NCBI RefSeq assembly: GCF_030052995.1
Contig: NZ_JASJPW010000001.1
Span: 186,001-250,000 of the forward strand
DNA length: 64,000 bases
Source of the DNA: Gemmobacter sp. 24YEA27
Lineage (GTDB): Bacteria; Pseudomonadota; Alphaproteobacteria; Rhodobacterales; Rhodobacteraceae
Reading direction: 5' to 3'
The notes beneath the pieces were generated by a model that saw nothing but the letters and a program-made list of their open reading frames with translations, did no database searches and was not told the DNA's origin. Below, piece by piece: positions 29,004-38,582 of this stretch. The translations under genes and the position numbers were made by a program. The first letter of the stretch is position 1; the number at the start of each line of letters is the position of its first letter.

Positions 29004-29084
29004 AGGTTTTGGGTAGCCGCACCGCGCCGTCAGGGCAAGAGGCGCCTGCCCACCAGGGGTTGACCTGAGTGTTTGGGGATGAAG

Positions 29085-30104
29085 ATGGACGGCAGTGACA
29101 ACGCGCATCGCGGTCCGCAGGACCGGCTGGCGGAGGCTCTGGCCCCGGATATGGCCGCCGTCAATGCGATCATCCGCGCGCGGATGGCCAGTGAACATGC
29201 GCCCCGCATCCCCGAAGTCACCGCCCATCTGATCGAAGCCGGCGGCAAACGGATCCGACCGATGCTGGTGCTCGCCGCGGCGCATATCTGCGGCTATCCG
29301 GCCAGAAACCCGGGCGGTGAAGACCACCAGAAGCTCGCCGCCACGGTTGAGTTCATCCATACCGCCACGCTTTTGCATGATGATGTCGTCGATGAGAGCG
29401 CGCAGCGCCGCGGCCGGCCGACCGCCAATCTTTTATGGGACAACAAGTCCTCGGTTCTGGTCGGCGATTATCTGTTCGCCCGCGCCTTCCAGCTGATGGT
29501 CGAACCGGGCAGCCTGCGCGTGCTTGATATTCTCGCCAATGCCTCGGCGACGATTGCCGAAGGCGAGGTGCTGCAACTCACCGCCGCCCGGGATCTGGCC
29601 ACCACAGAGGACACCTATATCCGGGTGGTGCGCGGCAAGACGGCAGCACTGTTTTCAGCAGCCACGGAATCCGGAGCCGAGATTGCCGGAGCGACGCCTG
29701 ATCAGGTCCGGGCGCTCTATACTTATGGCGACGCGCTTGGCATCGCCTTCCAGATTGCCGATGACCTTCTGGATTACGGTGGCACCTCGGCTGTGATCGG
29801 CAAGAACACCGGCGATGATTTCCGCGAACGCAAACTGACCCTGCCGCTGATCAAGGCGGTCGCCAAAGCCGATGCGGAAGAACAGGCTTTCTGGATCCGC
29901 GTCATCGCCAAAGGCGATCAGCGTGACGGCGATCTGGAGATCGCGCTTTCGCTGATGGAGCGCCATGGCGCGCTGGCTGCCGCCCGCGTCGATGCCCTCG
30001 CCTGGGCCGCGACCGCGCGCGCCGCGCTGGCACCGCTCCCCGATCATCCGCTCAAGGCGATCCTGGGCGATCTTGCGGATTTCGTGGTTTCGCGCATCGC
30101 GTAA
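29085..30104 (+). CDS. All-trans polyprenyl diphosphate synthase (octa/decaprenyl, ubiquinone side chain)
   Basis: A 339-residue trans-isoprenyl diphosphate synthase making the long ubiquinone tail. The first Asp-rich motif is LLHDDVVDES and the second QIADDLLDYGG; GGKRIRPML binds diphosphate. Rhodobacteraceae usually make Q-10, so a decaprenyl product is likely. The ATG at 29085 has GGGG 6 bases upstream; ATG 29079 and TTG 29073 are possible alternatives. Confidence 0.92.
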   Translation: MDGSDNAHRGPQDRLAEALAPDMAAVNAIIRARMASEHAPRIPEVTAHLIEAGGKRIRPMLVLAAAHICGYPARNPGGEDHQKLAATVEFIHTATLLHDDVVDESAQRRGRPTANLLWDNKSSVLVGDYLFARAFQLMVEPGSLRVLDILANASATIAEGEVLQLTAARDLATTEDTYIRVVRGKTAALFSAATESGAEIAGATPDQVRALYTYGDALGIAFQIADDLLDYGGTSAVIGKNTGDDFRERKLTLPLIKAVAKADAEEQAFWIRVIAKGDQRDGDLEIALSLMERHGALAAARVDALAWAATARAALAPLPDHPLKAILGDLADFVVSRIA

Positions 30105-30181
30105 CCGCGGTCAGCGCCCGCACTGCTGACTTTCTTTCCGCAAAAGCCTGTGCTTTCCTTGCGGGAAGGAAGGGGTGTTGC

Positions 30182-31270
30182 TTGCCTGATCTTCATGCCG
30201 ACCTGACCGAGGCGCTTTATTCAATTCTGCTTGGGGAAGCGGGCTGGTCGCGGTTTCTGAGTCTGCTGGCATCCGACCGCATTAATGGCGGCGCTCTGTT
30301 CCTGCTGCAAAAGGACCATATGAGTGGCGGTGTCGGACGGCTGGAACTGACCTCAGGCATCGGTGCAAAGCAGATCTCGGATTACGCCGCATATTACTGC
30401 CAGCTCAACCCCTGGCTGCCCGATCATATCCTGCGTCTCTCCAATGATGTGATCGTCGATCACGAGGTCACCTCGCGCGACGCGCTGAAGCGGACCGAGT
30501 TTTACAGCGATTTCCTGCGCCCCGCCGGATTTATCGGCTCGGCCGGCGTGACTCTCGGGCGCCGGGGCGGCGAACATATGCTGCTGACCACGATTTTCGG
30601 CGACAGCGATCCTGAAATCGCCACGATGATGGGCCATCGGCTTGAGGCCCTGAGGCCGCATCTTCAGCGGGTAATGCGCCATTTCGCCAATCTCAGCAGA
30701 GAGGCCATGCCGGGCAATTTCGCCGCCGAGGCGCTTGGCGTGCTCGGCACCGGGCTTTGCGTGATCGGTGATGATCTGAAACCGACATCGATTTCGCCGG
30801 CGGCTGAAGAGGCGGCGCGGCGCGCGGATCTCTTTACCCTGACCCCGACTGGCCGCATTCACCTTGCAAATGAGGCGGCGCGTCAGCTTCTGGTGCAGAT
30901 CCTGGCACGGGGCTATGAAGGGCCCACAGAGCATGTCTGGCATCAGAATGGCTGCCGGCTGACCCTGTTCCGTGCCGCCCGCGAGCCGATATCCGAATTT
31001 CTGTGTGGTCCGGCCGCCGGATTGATCATCGAAGAGGGGCAGGTGAGGTCCGAACCGCTGCGCATTGCGCATTTCCAGCAGCGTTATGCGCTGAGTGCGG
31101 CCGAAACACGGGTGCTGACGGGGATCACGCAGGGGCTCTCGATCCGGGCAATCGCCGACGCCCATAGCCGCTCGGTCGAAACAATCCGCAGCCAGGTGAA
31201 GAGCCTGCTTCACAAGACGGGATCCGAAAGCCAGCTGGCCCTGATGCGACGACTGAGCGGGCGGGGCTGA
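30182..31270 (+). CDS. LuxR-family transcriptional regulator
   Basis: A 362-residue regulator. The C-terminal LuxR-type HTH (about 300-360) has RYALSAAETRVLTGITQGLSIRAIA; the N-terminal 200 residues hold a domain with no family motif I recognise, and a middle region (about 180-280) looks PAS-like. The start is a TTG at 30182 backed by a strong AAGGAAGGGG. No quorum-sensing synthase is nearby. The signal and targets are unknown. Confidence 0.85.
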   Translation: MPDLHADLTEALYSILLGEAGWSRFLSLLASDRINGGALFLLQKDHMSGGVGRLELTSGIGAKQISDYAAYYCQLNPWLPDHILRLSNDVIVDHEVTSRDALKRTEFYSDFLRPAGFIGSAGVTLGRRGGEHMLLTTIFGDSDPEIATMMGHRLEALRPHLQRVMRHFANLSREAMPGNFAAEALGVLGTGLCVIGDDLKPTSISPAAEEAARRADLFTLTPTGRIHLANEAARQLLVQILARGYEGPTEHVWHQNGCRLTLFRAAREPISEFLCGPAAGLIIEEGQVRSEPLRIAHFQQRYALSAAETRVLTGITQGLSIRAIADAHSRSVETIRSQVKSLLHKTGSESQLALMRRLSGRG

Positions 31271-31331
31271 ACATCGTCCCTGATCCACGTCTGAACGCAG
31301 GGCTGATGCCGGTTCGGTATCAGGGCCGAAA

Positions 31332-31369
31332 TCCGGGGGAGGTCGCGTTCTGACGGCGCCTCCCCGGCA
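31332..31369. terminator. Putative bidirectional terminator between the LuxR gene and modC
   Basis: An imperfect inverted repeat (CCGGGGGAGG ... CCTCCCCGG) lies between the two convergent genes, with no clear T tract. The rest of the gap (31271-31484) holds no gene. Confidence 0.45.
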
Positions 31370-31484
31370 AAAACGAATGAAAGGTCTTACATCAATAGGC
31401 CATGGATACTCCCGTCTGTCGGGGCGACCCATCACCCGGCAGGGTGAAAATGCAGCAGTAACTGTTGCGTGGCGTGATCCGCGC

Positions 31485-32579
31485 CTACGCCACGGTTCCC
31501 GCCCCTGCCGTCCCCGGGGCCACCGCCACCGATTTGACCACCGCGAAGACCCGCATCCCCGGTGCAAGCTCAAGCAGCCTGGCCGAACGCAGGGTGATCT
31601 GGGCCAGCAGCGCCGCCTCGCCCACCGACAGGCGCACCAGCACCTCGCCGTCTTTCTCCGAGATTTCCCGCACCGTGCCGTCAAGAATATTCAGCGCCGA
31701 AATCGCTTCCGGCTGCTGTCGCGCCAGCATGACATCGCGCGCAAGGATCCGCAGGCGCAGCGCCGTCCCCTCGGCCACGCCCGGCAAAGACAGCCAGAGC
31801 GCGCCGCCACCGGTCTCAAGCCGCGTCAGCCCATCGGAATCAGTCGCGCCGGCGCGCAGGTTCAGCACTGCCCCCGCCTCGCGCGGGCCAAAGCCGCGCG
31901 CGGAAACCGGGTCGGCCAGCACCTCGGCCGCAGGGCCGGCACGGCTGACCTGGCCTGCCTCAAGCATCACCACCGTCGTCGCCAGCCGCGCCACTTCGGC
32001 CGGCGAATGGCTGACATAAAGGATCGGCAGCGCCACTGTGTCCCGCAGCCGTTCCAGATAGGGCAGGATTTCGGATTTCCGCGCCTCGTCCAGCGCGGCG
32101 AGCGGCTCGTCCATCAACAAAAGATCGGGGTCGGACAAAAGCGCCCGACCAAGCGCCACCCGGCTTTTCTCGCCGCCAGAGAGGCGACCGGGACGGCGGT
32201 CCAGCAAGGGGGCGATCCCCAGCAGGTCGACCACCTGGTCAAAGGCAGCGCCCGCACGGCCCTTCGGCGCGAACCAGCGGCCATAAAGCAGGTTCTGACG
32301 CACCGTCAGATGCGGGAAAAGACGTGCGTCCTGAAAGACATAGCCGATGCGGCGCTTATGCGGCGGCAGGAAATGCCCGCGCGCGGTATCAAGCAAGACC
32401 CGGTCACCCAGCGTGATCCGGCCCTGATCGGGGCGCAAAAGCCCGGCCACCGCATTGACCACCGTGGTCTTGCCCGACCCCGAGCGGCCAAACAGCGCCG
32501 TCACCCCCAGGGGCGCGTCGAACCGCACATCCAGCGTGATGCCGGGAAAGCGGTGCTGCAGGGAAACCGACAGCGTCAT
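31485..32579 (-). CDS. modC: Molybdate ABC transporter ATPase
   Basis: A 364-residue ATPase energising molybdate uptake. It has Walker A GRSGSGKTT, the signature LSGGEKSRVALGRAL and Walker B LLLMDEPLAALD, and then a C-terminal TOBE/Mop domain (about 290-360) that binds oxyanion. The start at 32579 overlaps modB by 4 bases. The frame stays open upstream through modB, but that part is a shadow. Confidence 0.96.
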   Translation of the reverse strand: MTLSVSLQHRFPGITLDVRFDAPLGVTALFGRSGSGKTTVVNAVAGLLRPDQGRITLGDRVLLDTARGHFLPPHKRRIGYVFQDARLFPHLTVRQNLLYGRWFAPKGRAGAAFDQVVDLLGIAPLLDRRPGRLSGGEKSRVALGRALLSDPDLLLMDEPLAALDEARKSEILPYLERLRDTVALPILYVSHSPAEVARLATTVVMLEAGQVSRAGPAAEVLADPVSARGFGPREAGAVLNLRAGATDSDGLTRLETGGGALWLSLPGVAEGTALRLRILARDVMLARQQPEAISALNILDGTVREISEKDGEVLVRLSVGEAALLAQITLRSARLLELAPGMRVFAVVKSVAVAPGTAGAGTVA

Positions 32580-33274
32580 TGCCCTGAAATCCTGCGCGCA
32601 ACAACCCGCGAGACCCATTCCGACAGCAAAAGCGCTGCCATGGCGATCACAATGGCGACCCAGACGAGGCGGGCGGCCTGGGCCTCGCCGCCCGGCACCT
32701 GCATGAAACTGTAGATCGCCGATGGCAGGGTGCGGGTCTGGCCGGGGATGTTCGACACGAAAGTGATCGTGGCGCCGAATTCCCCCATCGCCTTCGCGAA
32801 GGCAAGGATGCAGCCTGCGATCACCCCCGGCAGGATCATCGGCAGCGTCACCGTCAGCCAGACCCAGGGTTTTGATGCCCCGAGCGTGGCGCTGGCCTGT
32901 TCCAGTTTCGGATCCACCGCCTCGATGGCGAGCCGCATCGCGCGCACCATCAGCGGAAAGGCCATGACAGCTGCAGCCATCGCGGCCCCGGTCCAGCGAA
33001 AGGCAAAGACGATCCCGAACCACTGGTCGAGATAGTACCCCACCGTGCCTTTGCGCCCGAACGTCATCAGCAGCAGATAACCGGTGACGACCGGCGGCAG
33101 GATCAGCGGCAGATGCACGATGCCGTTCAGCACCTGCTTGCCGGGAAACTCCCACCGGGCAAGGGCATGGGCGATGAAAAGGCCAAAAGGCAGACTGACC
33201 AACACCGCCCAGAACGACACCCGCAGCGACAGCATCACCGCGTTCCATTCGTCAGGAGACAGCCAGTCCGTCAC
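32576..33274 (-). CDS. modB: Molybdate ABC transporter permease
   Basis: A 232-residue inner-membrane permease with about five helices. The coupling loop reads EQASATLGASKPWVWLTVTLP, and LPLILPPVVTGYLLL is typical of ModB. It lies 24 bases after modA and overlaps modC by 4 bases. Confidence 0.96.
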   Translation of the reverse strand: MTDWLSPDEWNAVMLSLRVSFWAVLVSLPFGLFIAHALARWEFPGKQVLNGIVHLPLILPPVVTGYLLLMTFGRKGTVGYYLDQWFGIVFAFRWTGAAMAAAVMAFPLMVRAMRLAIEAVDPKLEQASATLGASKPWVWLTVTLPMILPGVIAGCILAFAKAMGEFGATITFVSNIPGQTRTLPSAIYSFMQVPGGEAQAARLVWVAIVIAMAALLLSEWVSRVVARRISGQ

Positions 33275-33298
33275 GCCTCTCAGGCCCTTTCATCAGTC

Positions 33299-34081
33299 TC
33301 AGTTCAGGATCGAAAAGCCTTCGGCGGCAAAGTTCCTGTCGGCCTCATCCCCCGAAAGCGCCTCGTAAAAGGCGCGGTCCGCCGCATCCGCCGCGCCGGT
33401 CAGCAGGGCGGCAGGGTAGACGATCGGTTTGTGGCTGTCAGCGGGGAAGGTGCCGACCACGGTGACATTATCCTCGGCCACGGCGTCGGTCGCATAGACG
33501 ATGCCGTAAGGCGCCTCGCCCTGGGCCACCAGCGCCAGCGTCGCGCGGACATTATCGGCCTGAGCGACCGATCCCTCAACCGCGCCCCATTGACCCAGAT
33601 GTTCCAGTGCAGCCTTACCATACTGGCCGGCGGGCACGGAATCGATCAAGGCCATGGCAAGCTTCTCATCGCCCAAAAGCGCTTTCAGATCAAAGCCCTC
33701 ACCAATCTCGACCGGTGCGGCATCCTTGCCGTGCGCGACCAGGACCAGCGTATTGCCCAAAAGATCTTCACGCGCGCCTTCGACAACCAGACCGGCCTTT
33801 TCGACCTCATCCATCCAGTTGACAGCGGCCGATATGAAGATGTCTGCGGGCGCGCCTTCGATGATCTGCTTCGCCAGCGCATTCGAGCCGGCATAGGAAA
33901 TCACCACCGTATTGCCGGTTTCCTCCTGGAATTTCGCCGCGACCTCATCCAGCGCGTTCTTCATCGATGCGGCAGCAAAGACCACGACCTCTTCGGCCTG
34001 GGCCACTGCGGGCAGGGCGAGGCTGAAAGCGGTCGCAAATAGCGCAGAGCGGCGGGCGAATTTACGGCTGGCGAAAGACAT
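33299..34081 (-). CDS. modA: Molybdate-binding periplasmic protein
   Basis: A 260-residue binding protein with a signal peptide (about 1-29, ending AVAQA before EEVVV). The mature start VVVFAAASMKNAL contains the Ser that contacts molybdate; further family marks are YAGSNALAKQI and YGIVYATDA. A Mo-box lies 15 bases upstream of its start, so the operon should be shut down when molybdate is plentiful. Confidence 0.96.
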   Translation of the reverse strand: MSFASRKFARRSALFATAFSLALPAVAQAEEVVVFAAASMKNALDEVAAKFQEETGNTVVISYAGSNALAKQIIEGAPADIFISAAVNWMDEVEKAGLVVEGAREDLLGNTLVLVAHGKDAAPVEIGEGFDLKALLGDEKLAMALIDSVPAGQYGKAALEHLGQWGAVEGSVAQADNVRATLALVAQGEAPYGIVYATDAVAEDNVTVVGTFPADSHKPIVYPAALLTGAADAADRAFYEALSGDEADRNFAAEGFSILN

Positions 34082-34095
34082 GGGATTCCTCCGGT

Positions 34096-34121
34096 TCGAT
34101 ATATCTTTGCGGATATAAAGA
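34096..34121 (-). promoter_or_regulatory. Mo-box (ModE operator) ahead of modABC
   Basis: TCGATATATC, a 6-base spacer TTTGCG and GATATAAAGA fit the known ModE pattern TCG-N-TATATA-N6-TATATA-N-CGA closely. It lies between the ModE-like gene and modA. Confidence 0.75.
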
Positions 34122-34182
34122 CCGCCAGGACGAACAGGCGCAAGGGTTATTTCCCGCTCGCCACAACGCCATTTGCCGCAAA

Positions 34183-34526
34183 TCAGGGCTGAGCCGGCGC
34201 CAGCATCGTCTCGAGCAGGGCGATCTCTTCGGCACCTGCTTCGCGCGATTTGCGTTCGATCTCGCGGAAAAGCGCCAGCACCTGTTCGCCCTCGGGCGTC
34301 AGATGCGCGCCCCCCCGCCCGAGCCGCCGCGCGCGCTGGCGACCAGCGGGCTGGCAAAGGCCGCGTTCAGCTCTTCCACCAGCATCCAGGCGCGTTTGTA
34401 ACTCATCCCCATGGCGCGACCGGCCGCCGAGATGGAGCCGGTCTCGCGGATATGTTCCAGAAGTTCGGCCTTGCCGGGGCCGACCATCGCATTGTCAAAG
34501 TAAAGGCGCAGGAAAAAGCGTTTCAT
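34183..34526 (-). CDS. modE: ModE-like molybdate-responsive winged-helix regulator, frameshifted
   Basis: The N-terminal DNA-binding domain of ModE (ELLEHIRETGSISAAGRAMG, SYKRAWMLVEELN) without the Mop domains, so a single-domain type common in alphaproteobacteria. As written the frame stops early at RI after GGGA. One extra C in the run of seven at 34310-34316 restores HLTPEGEQVLALFREIE and a stop at 34183, about 114 residues. It sits directly upstream of the Mo-box and modABC, so it is the likely repressor. Confidence 0.82.
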
Positions 34527-34567
34527 CACGCCAGTTTCCCCCTCCTGAGCGCGGCTGGCAAGAGGCT

Positions 34568-35452
34568 CTAGCTGAGATAATGCTCGACCGGCCCCAGCGG
34601 TTTCGGCGGCTCCTCCCCCAGATGCGGCGCAAGGCTGATCTCGCAGGCGCGGCAGATCGCATCCAGCGCGAGTCCATTTGGGCTGGTGCCGAAGGGATGG
34701 CTCAGCTCTTCAGTCACTTCCGCCAGGCCAAGGAACATATAGGCCACGATGGCGGTGAACAAAGGCGAGAGCCAGCCGGTGGTTTCCGCCAGCGCCAGCG
34801 GCAGCAGCAGGCAATATAGCCAGGTCGTGCGATAGATCAGCAGCGAATAGACATAGGGCAACGGGCTGTTGGCGATGCGCTCGGCCCCCGCCTGGAGCAG
34901 GGCGAGATTGGCCATGCGGGTGGTCAGCGCGCGCGCGCCGAAGCCGTCGATCTCGCCCGACCGGTAGCCCGCGCTCAGCTCATCGGTGATCGCATCCATC
35001 GCGGCACAGGGCGGGTGCGTGGCCGCGCGGAACTGCGACCCGGGCCCGGTCTCCGGCGGCACCAGCTTGCGCAGGTTGATCCGGTGGGCATGGATGAATT
35101 CCAGCGCCAGTCGCAGCATCCGCTCTCGCCGCTGCGGGTCAGGCACGAAAGTCCCGACCTCCCGGGCATAGCTGCGCAGATCGGCCAGCAGCCCGCCCCA
35201 GAGCTTCCTCGCCTCCCACCAGCGGTCATAGGCGGCGGCATTGCGAAACCCGAGGAAAAGCGACAGCCCGATCCCGAACACCGTATAGGCAGCGGCGTTC
35301 AGATGCGGCACCCAGGGCGTCATATGGTCGAGCAGGACCACCACTAGCGCGAAACAGGCAACGAACAGCACCGGCGGTGCGACCTGGAAGACAATCGAGC
35401 CGCGCGTGGCGGTCAGAAGTTGCAGCGGGGTGGGTTTGTCACGGACGATCAT
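34568..35452 (-). CDS. Bestrophin/UPF0187-family membrane protein
   Basis: A 294-residue membrane protein of the bestrophin-like (YneE) family, which form anion or cation channels. The family segments are GIGLSLFLGFRNAAAYDRWWEARKLWG (near residue 60) and the C-terminal ELSHPFGTSPNGLALD. The start at 35452 is chosen by homology. It follows the modE-like gene on the same strand with a 40-base gap but is functionally unrelated to it as far as can be seen. Confidence 0.9.
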   Translation of the reverse strand: MIVRDKPTPLQLLTATRGSIVFQVAPPVLFVACFALVVVLLDHMTPWVPHLNAAAYTVFGIGLSLFLGFRNAAAYDRWWEARKLWGGLLADLRSYAREVGTFVPDPQRRERMLRLALEFIHAHRINLRKLVPPETGPGSQFRAATHPPCAAMDAITDELSAGYRSGEIDGFGARALTTRMANLALLQAGAERIANSPLPYVYSLLIYRTTWLYCLLLPLALAETTGWLSPLFTAIVAYMFLGLAEVTEELSHPFGTSPNGLALDAICRACEISLAPHLGEEPPKPLGPVEHYLS

Positions 35453-35757
35453 CCTGGACCACGACCTTTTCAGATTGGCGTTGCGGCACCCGATGCACAG
35501 GCTCGTGACGGCGCCACAAGATTTCTTGCCCCCGAAAGCAGAACATGCGTTACTCTGTCGCATCCGGAGTGATGCAGTTCTGCGGGCAATGCCCATATAG
35601 CTGGCAGCGGCAAACCGGCGCCACAGACCGGCGCGCCTGCAGCCCTGGCTCAGAGAGTAGCAGAAAAGCCGGGCCCCGGGGGAAAGAACTGCTGTTTCCG
35701 AGATGCAATTCCGGACGGGATCCTGTTCCCGGACGGCGGAGGGGAGAAGGCCGATCC

Positions 35758-36720
35758 ATGCCAGGCAATATCACCACCAGCCGCACCATCCGCGACCATG
35801 TGGCCCAGGTTTCCGCCGCGCTGGAAAAGGGCCAGGCCGCGCGGTCGTCGATAGTCGCCTCCTGGGCGCGTTCGGCCCGCCATGGGCTGGCGCCTTCGGC
35901 CCTTGCGCCACGTGATCAGCGGCTGGACGGGATGGGCCTCGCCCGCCTGCGCGAGAGGATGGAGCCGGTGACCCGCGCCGCCCGCCCGACGCTGGAGCGG
36001 CTGTTTCAGGTGGTCGGCGGCTTTGGCGCCAGCGTGATCCTCGCAAGCAAGGACGGCATTCCCTTTGAACGTCTGGTGAAGCAATCGGAAGACCGCGATT
36101 TCCAGGAGGCCGGCCTCAGTGCCGGTTCGAACTGGAGCGAAGCGGCAGTTGGCACCAATGGCATCGGCACCTGCCTTGCCGAAGGGCGGCCGGTTGTGAT
36201 CCATCGTGACCAGCATTACCTTGCCGCAAATACCGCGCTGACCTGCGCCTCGGCGCCGATCTGGGATCCTTCGGGCGATCTGGTGGCGGTGCTGGATGTC
36301 TCGACCGTGCGCGCCGATATCGCCGAAGGGTTCTCGGGCCTTTTGAGCCATTCGGTGCATGAGGCCGCCCGCCGGATCGAGGCCGATCTGTTCCAGGCGC
36401 GCTATAGCGGCGCGCGGATGGTGCTGGTTCCCGGTGCGGATCGCGGCACCGGCGCGCTTCTGGCGGTCGATGCCGATGAGCTGGTGATCGGCGCCACGCG
36501 CATGGCGCGCCAGCATCTGGGTCTTACCGGTGATCTGGCCAGAAACCCGGTCCCTGCTGCCGATCTGCTGGGCGTCAGCAGCCATCTGCGCCCCGAAGAT
36601 GGCGAACGCGCGGTGATCCACCGCGCCATTGCGCGCACCGGCGGCAATATCTCGGCCGCAGCACGGGCGCTTGGGATCAGCCGCGCGACCCTGCATCGCA
36701 AAATGGGCCGGTCCGACTGA
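35758..36720 (+). CDS. GAF/Fis-type activator (AcoR-like, without AAA+ domain)
   Basis: A 320-residue regulator. The N-terminal GAF-like part resembles AcoR (SWARSARHGL, SNWSEAAVGTNGIGTCLAEGRPV, HYLAANTALTCASAPIWDP), and the C terminus is a Fis HTH (GGNISAAARALGISRATLHRKM). The AAA+ sigma-54 domain normally between them is absent, so it should not drive sigma-54 promoters itself. It stands before an aldehyde dehydrogenase gene in the same direction and is its likely regulator. Confidence 0.85.
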   Translation: MPGNITTSRTIRDHVAQVSAALEKGQAARSSIVASWARSARHGLAPSALAPRDQRLDGMGLARLRERMEPVTRAARPTLERLFQVVGGFGASVILASKDGIPFERLVKQSEDRDFQEAGLSAGSNWSEAAVGTNGIGTCLAEGRPVVIHRDQHYLAANTALTCASAPIWDPSGDLVAVLDVSTVRADIAEGFSGLLSHSVHEAARRIEADLFQARYSGARMVLVPGADRGTGALLAVDADELVIGATRMARQHLGLTGDLARNPVPAADLLGVSSHLRPEDGERAVIHRAIARTGGNISAAARALGISRATLHRKMGRSD

Positions 36721-36789
36721 GTGCGGCCCGACTGATTGCCGCACGACCATCGCACTTACGGGCAGTCGGCAGGACAGACTGTCTCAGAA

Positions 36790-36807
36790 CTGCGACAGCT
36801 TTCGCAG
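36790..36807. promoter_or_regulatory. Inverted repeat ahead of the aldehyde dehydrogenase gene
   Basis: CTGCGA and TCGCAG flank 6 bases, 93 bases before the start codon, in the 179-base gap after the GAF/Fis regulator. A nearby second repeat (ACAGACTGT at about 36775-36783) may also matter. An operator role is inferred. Confidence 0.4.
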
Positions 36808-36899
36808 CTGCGGCATATCCCAAGGGGTGACCCGCCTGCAATCAGACGCCAGCTTAGTGTCCTCAGCCGCAAGGGAGAGCGGCCAACGGAGGAGCTACC

Positions 36900-38417
36900 A
36901 TGACCAAGCACGAAGAATTCGGCCTGAGCACTGCGCCCTACAAAACCCGCTATGAGAACTTTATCGGCGGCCAGTGGGTCGCGCCGAAAGCCGGCCGCTA
37001 TATGGAGAATGTCTCGCCGGTGACCGGCGGTGTGATCTGTGAGGTTGCGCGTTCGGATGCGTCCGATATCGAAGCGGCACTGGATGCCGCACATGCCGCC
37101 CGTCGCGGCTGGGCTCAGACTTCGGCCACGACGCGTTCTAACATCCTGCTGCAGATTGCCGCACGGATCGAAGAGAATCTCGAAGCCATCGCGATTGCCG
37201 AGACCTGGGATAACGGCAAGCCGCTGCGCGAGACCATGGCGGCAGATATCCCGCTGGCAGTCGACCATTTCCGCTATTTCGCCGGCGCAATCCGGGCGCA
37301 GGAGGGCTCGATCGGGCAGATCGACGATGACACCGTCGCCTATCACTTCCACGAGCCACTGGGCGTTGTGGGCCAGATCATCCCCTGGAACTTCCCGATC
37401 CTGATGGCGGCCTGGAAACTGGCACCGGCGCTCGCGGCGGGGAACTGTGTCGTGCTGAAACCGGCAGAGCAGACCCCGGCTTCGATCCTGTTCCTGCTTT
37501 CATTCATCGAAGACCTGCTGCCGCCGGGTGTGCTGAACATCGTCAACGGCACCGGTGCCGAGGCCGGTGCGGCGCTGGCATCGAGCCCGCGCATCGCGAA
37601 AATCGCCTTCACCGGCTCGACCCCGGTGGGCAAGTCGATCATGCGGGCCGCAGCCGACAATCTGACCAATATCACGCTGGAACTTGGCGGCAAATCGCCG
37701 AACATCTTCTTTGAAGACGTGATGGATGAGGATGACGATTATTTCGACAAGGCGCTGGAAGGCTTCACCCTTTTCGCGCTGAACCAGGGCGAGGTCTGCA
37801 CCTGCCCGTCGCGCGCCCTGATTCAGGAATCGATCTATGACCGGTTCATGGAACGCGCGCTGAAAAGGGTCGAGGCCATCGTGGCAGGCGACCCGCGTCA
37901 GGCGAATACGATGATCGGCGCTCAGGCTTCGAAACAGCAATTCGATAAGATCTCGTCCTATCTGGAACTCGGCCCGAAGGAAGGCGCGAAAGTGCTGACC
38001 GGCGGCCAGGCGAACCATTTCAACGGCGATATCTCGAAAGGCTTCTATATCCAGCCGACTGTCTTTGAAGGCACCAACAAGATGCGGGTCTTCCAGGAGG
38101 AGATCTTCGGGCCGGTCGTGTCGGTGACCACCTTCAAGACCCAGGACGAGGCGATCGAGATCGCCAATGACACCGTCTTCGGTCTGGGCGCCGGGGTCTG
38201 GTCGCGTAATGCGAACACCGCCTACCGCGCCGGTCGCGCGATCGAAGCGGGCCGGGTCTGGACCAATTGCTACCATCTTTATCCGGCCGGCGCGGCCTTT
38301 GGCGGGTACAAACAGTCGGGGATCGGGCGCGAGAACCATAAGATGATGCTCGACCATTATCAGGAAACCAAGAACCTGCTGGTCTCCTACAATCCGAAGA
38401 AGCTCGGCTTCTTCTGA
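36900..38417 (+). CDS. NAD+-dependent aldehyde dehydrogenase (ExaC/AcoD-like)
   Basis: A 505-residue aldehyde dehydrogenase. It shows the cofactor loop GSTPVG, the general base in LELGGKSP and the catalytic Cys in [12 protein letters not shown]. Overall it resembles the acetaldehyde dehydrogenases ExaC/AcoD of ethanol and acetoin metabolism. GGAGGAG precedes the start. The GAF/Fis regulator upstream is of the type that controls such genes. Confidence 0.93.
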   Translation: MTKHEEFGLSTAPYKTRYENFIGGQWVAPKAGRYMENVSPVTGGVICEVARSDASDIEAALDAAHAARRGWAQTSATTRSNILLQIAARIEENLEAIAIAETWDNGKPLRETMAADIPLAVDHFRYFAGAIRAQEGSIGQIDDDTVAYHFHEPLGVVGQIIPWNFPILMAAWKLAPALAAGNCVVLKPAEQTPASILFLLSFIEDLLPPGVLNIVNGTGAEAGAALASSPRIAKIAFTGSTPVGKSIMRAAADNLTNITLELGGKSPNIFFEDVMDEDDDYFDKALEGFTLFALNQGEVCTCPSRALIQESIYDRFMERALKRVEAIVAGDPRQANTMIGAQASKQQFDKISSYLELGPKEGAKVLTGGQANHFNGDISKGFYIQPTVFEGTNKMRVFQEEIFGPVVSVTTFKTQDEAIEIANDTVFGLGAGVWSRNANTAYRAGRAIEAGRVWTNCYHLYPAGAAFGGYKQSGIGRENHKMMLDHYQETKNLLVSYNPKKLGFF

Positions 38418-38441
38418 GCCTCAGCGTTTCCGGACAAAGCC

Positions 38442-38459
38442 GGGGAGAGTACTCTCCCC
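38442..38459. terminator. 18-bp perfect palindrome after the aldehyde dehydrogenase gene
   Basis: GGGGAGAGT and ACTCTCCCC abut with no loop between them. No T tract follows, so it may be a terminator core or part of a GC-rich repeat. The rest of the gap to 38582 is GC-rich with further short inverted repeats and no gene. Confidence 0.5.
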
Positions 38460-38582
38460 CGGACCCCCTCTTGCTCTCCCTGTCGGAGGGTGCATCGGGT
38501 TCCGGCCCGGGCAGCCTCTGGCCCTCCGGCCCGCCCTGGCCCGGGGACTGCCCTTTCCCGCTTTTCCGGGGCGGGCAGGACC

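Noticed and set aside
31485..33248. modC frame extended to 587 codons
   Set aside because: The upstream part is a shadow of modB; the ATG at 32579 with the 4-base overlap is the natural start.
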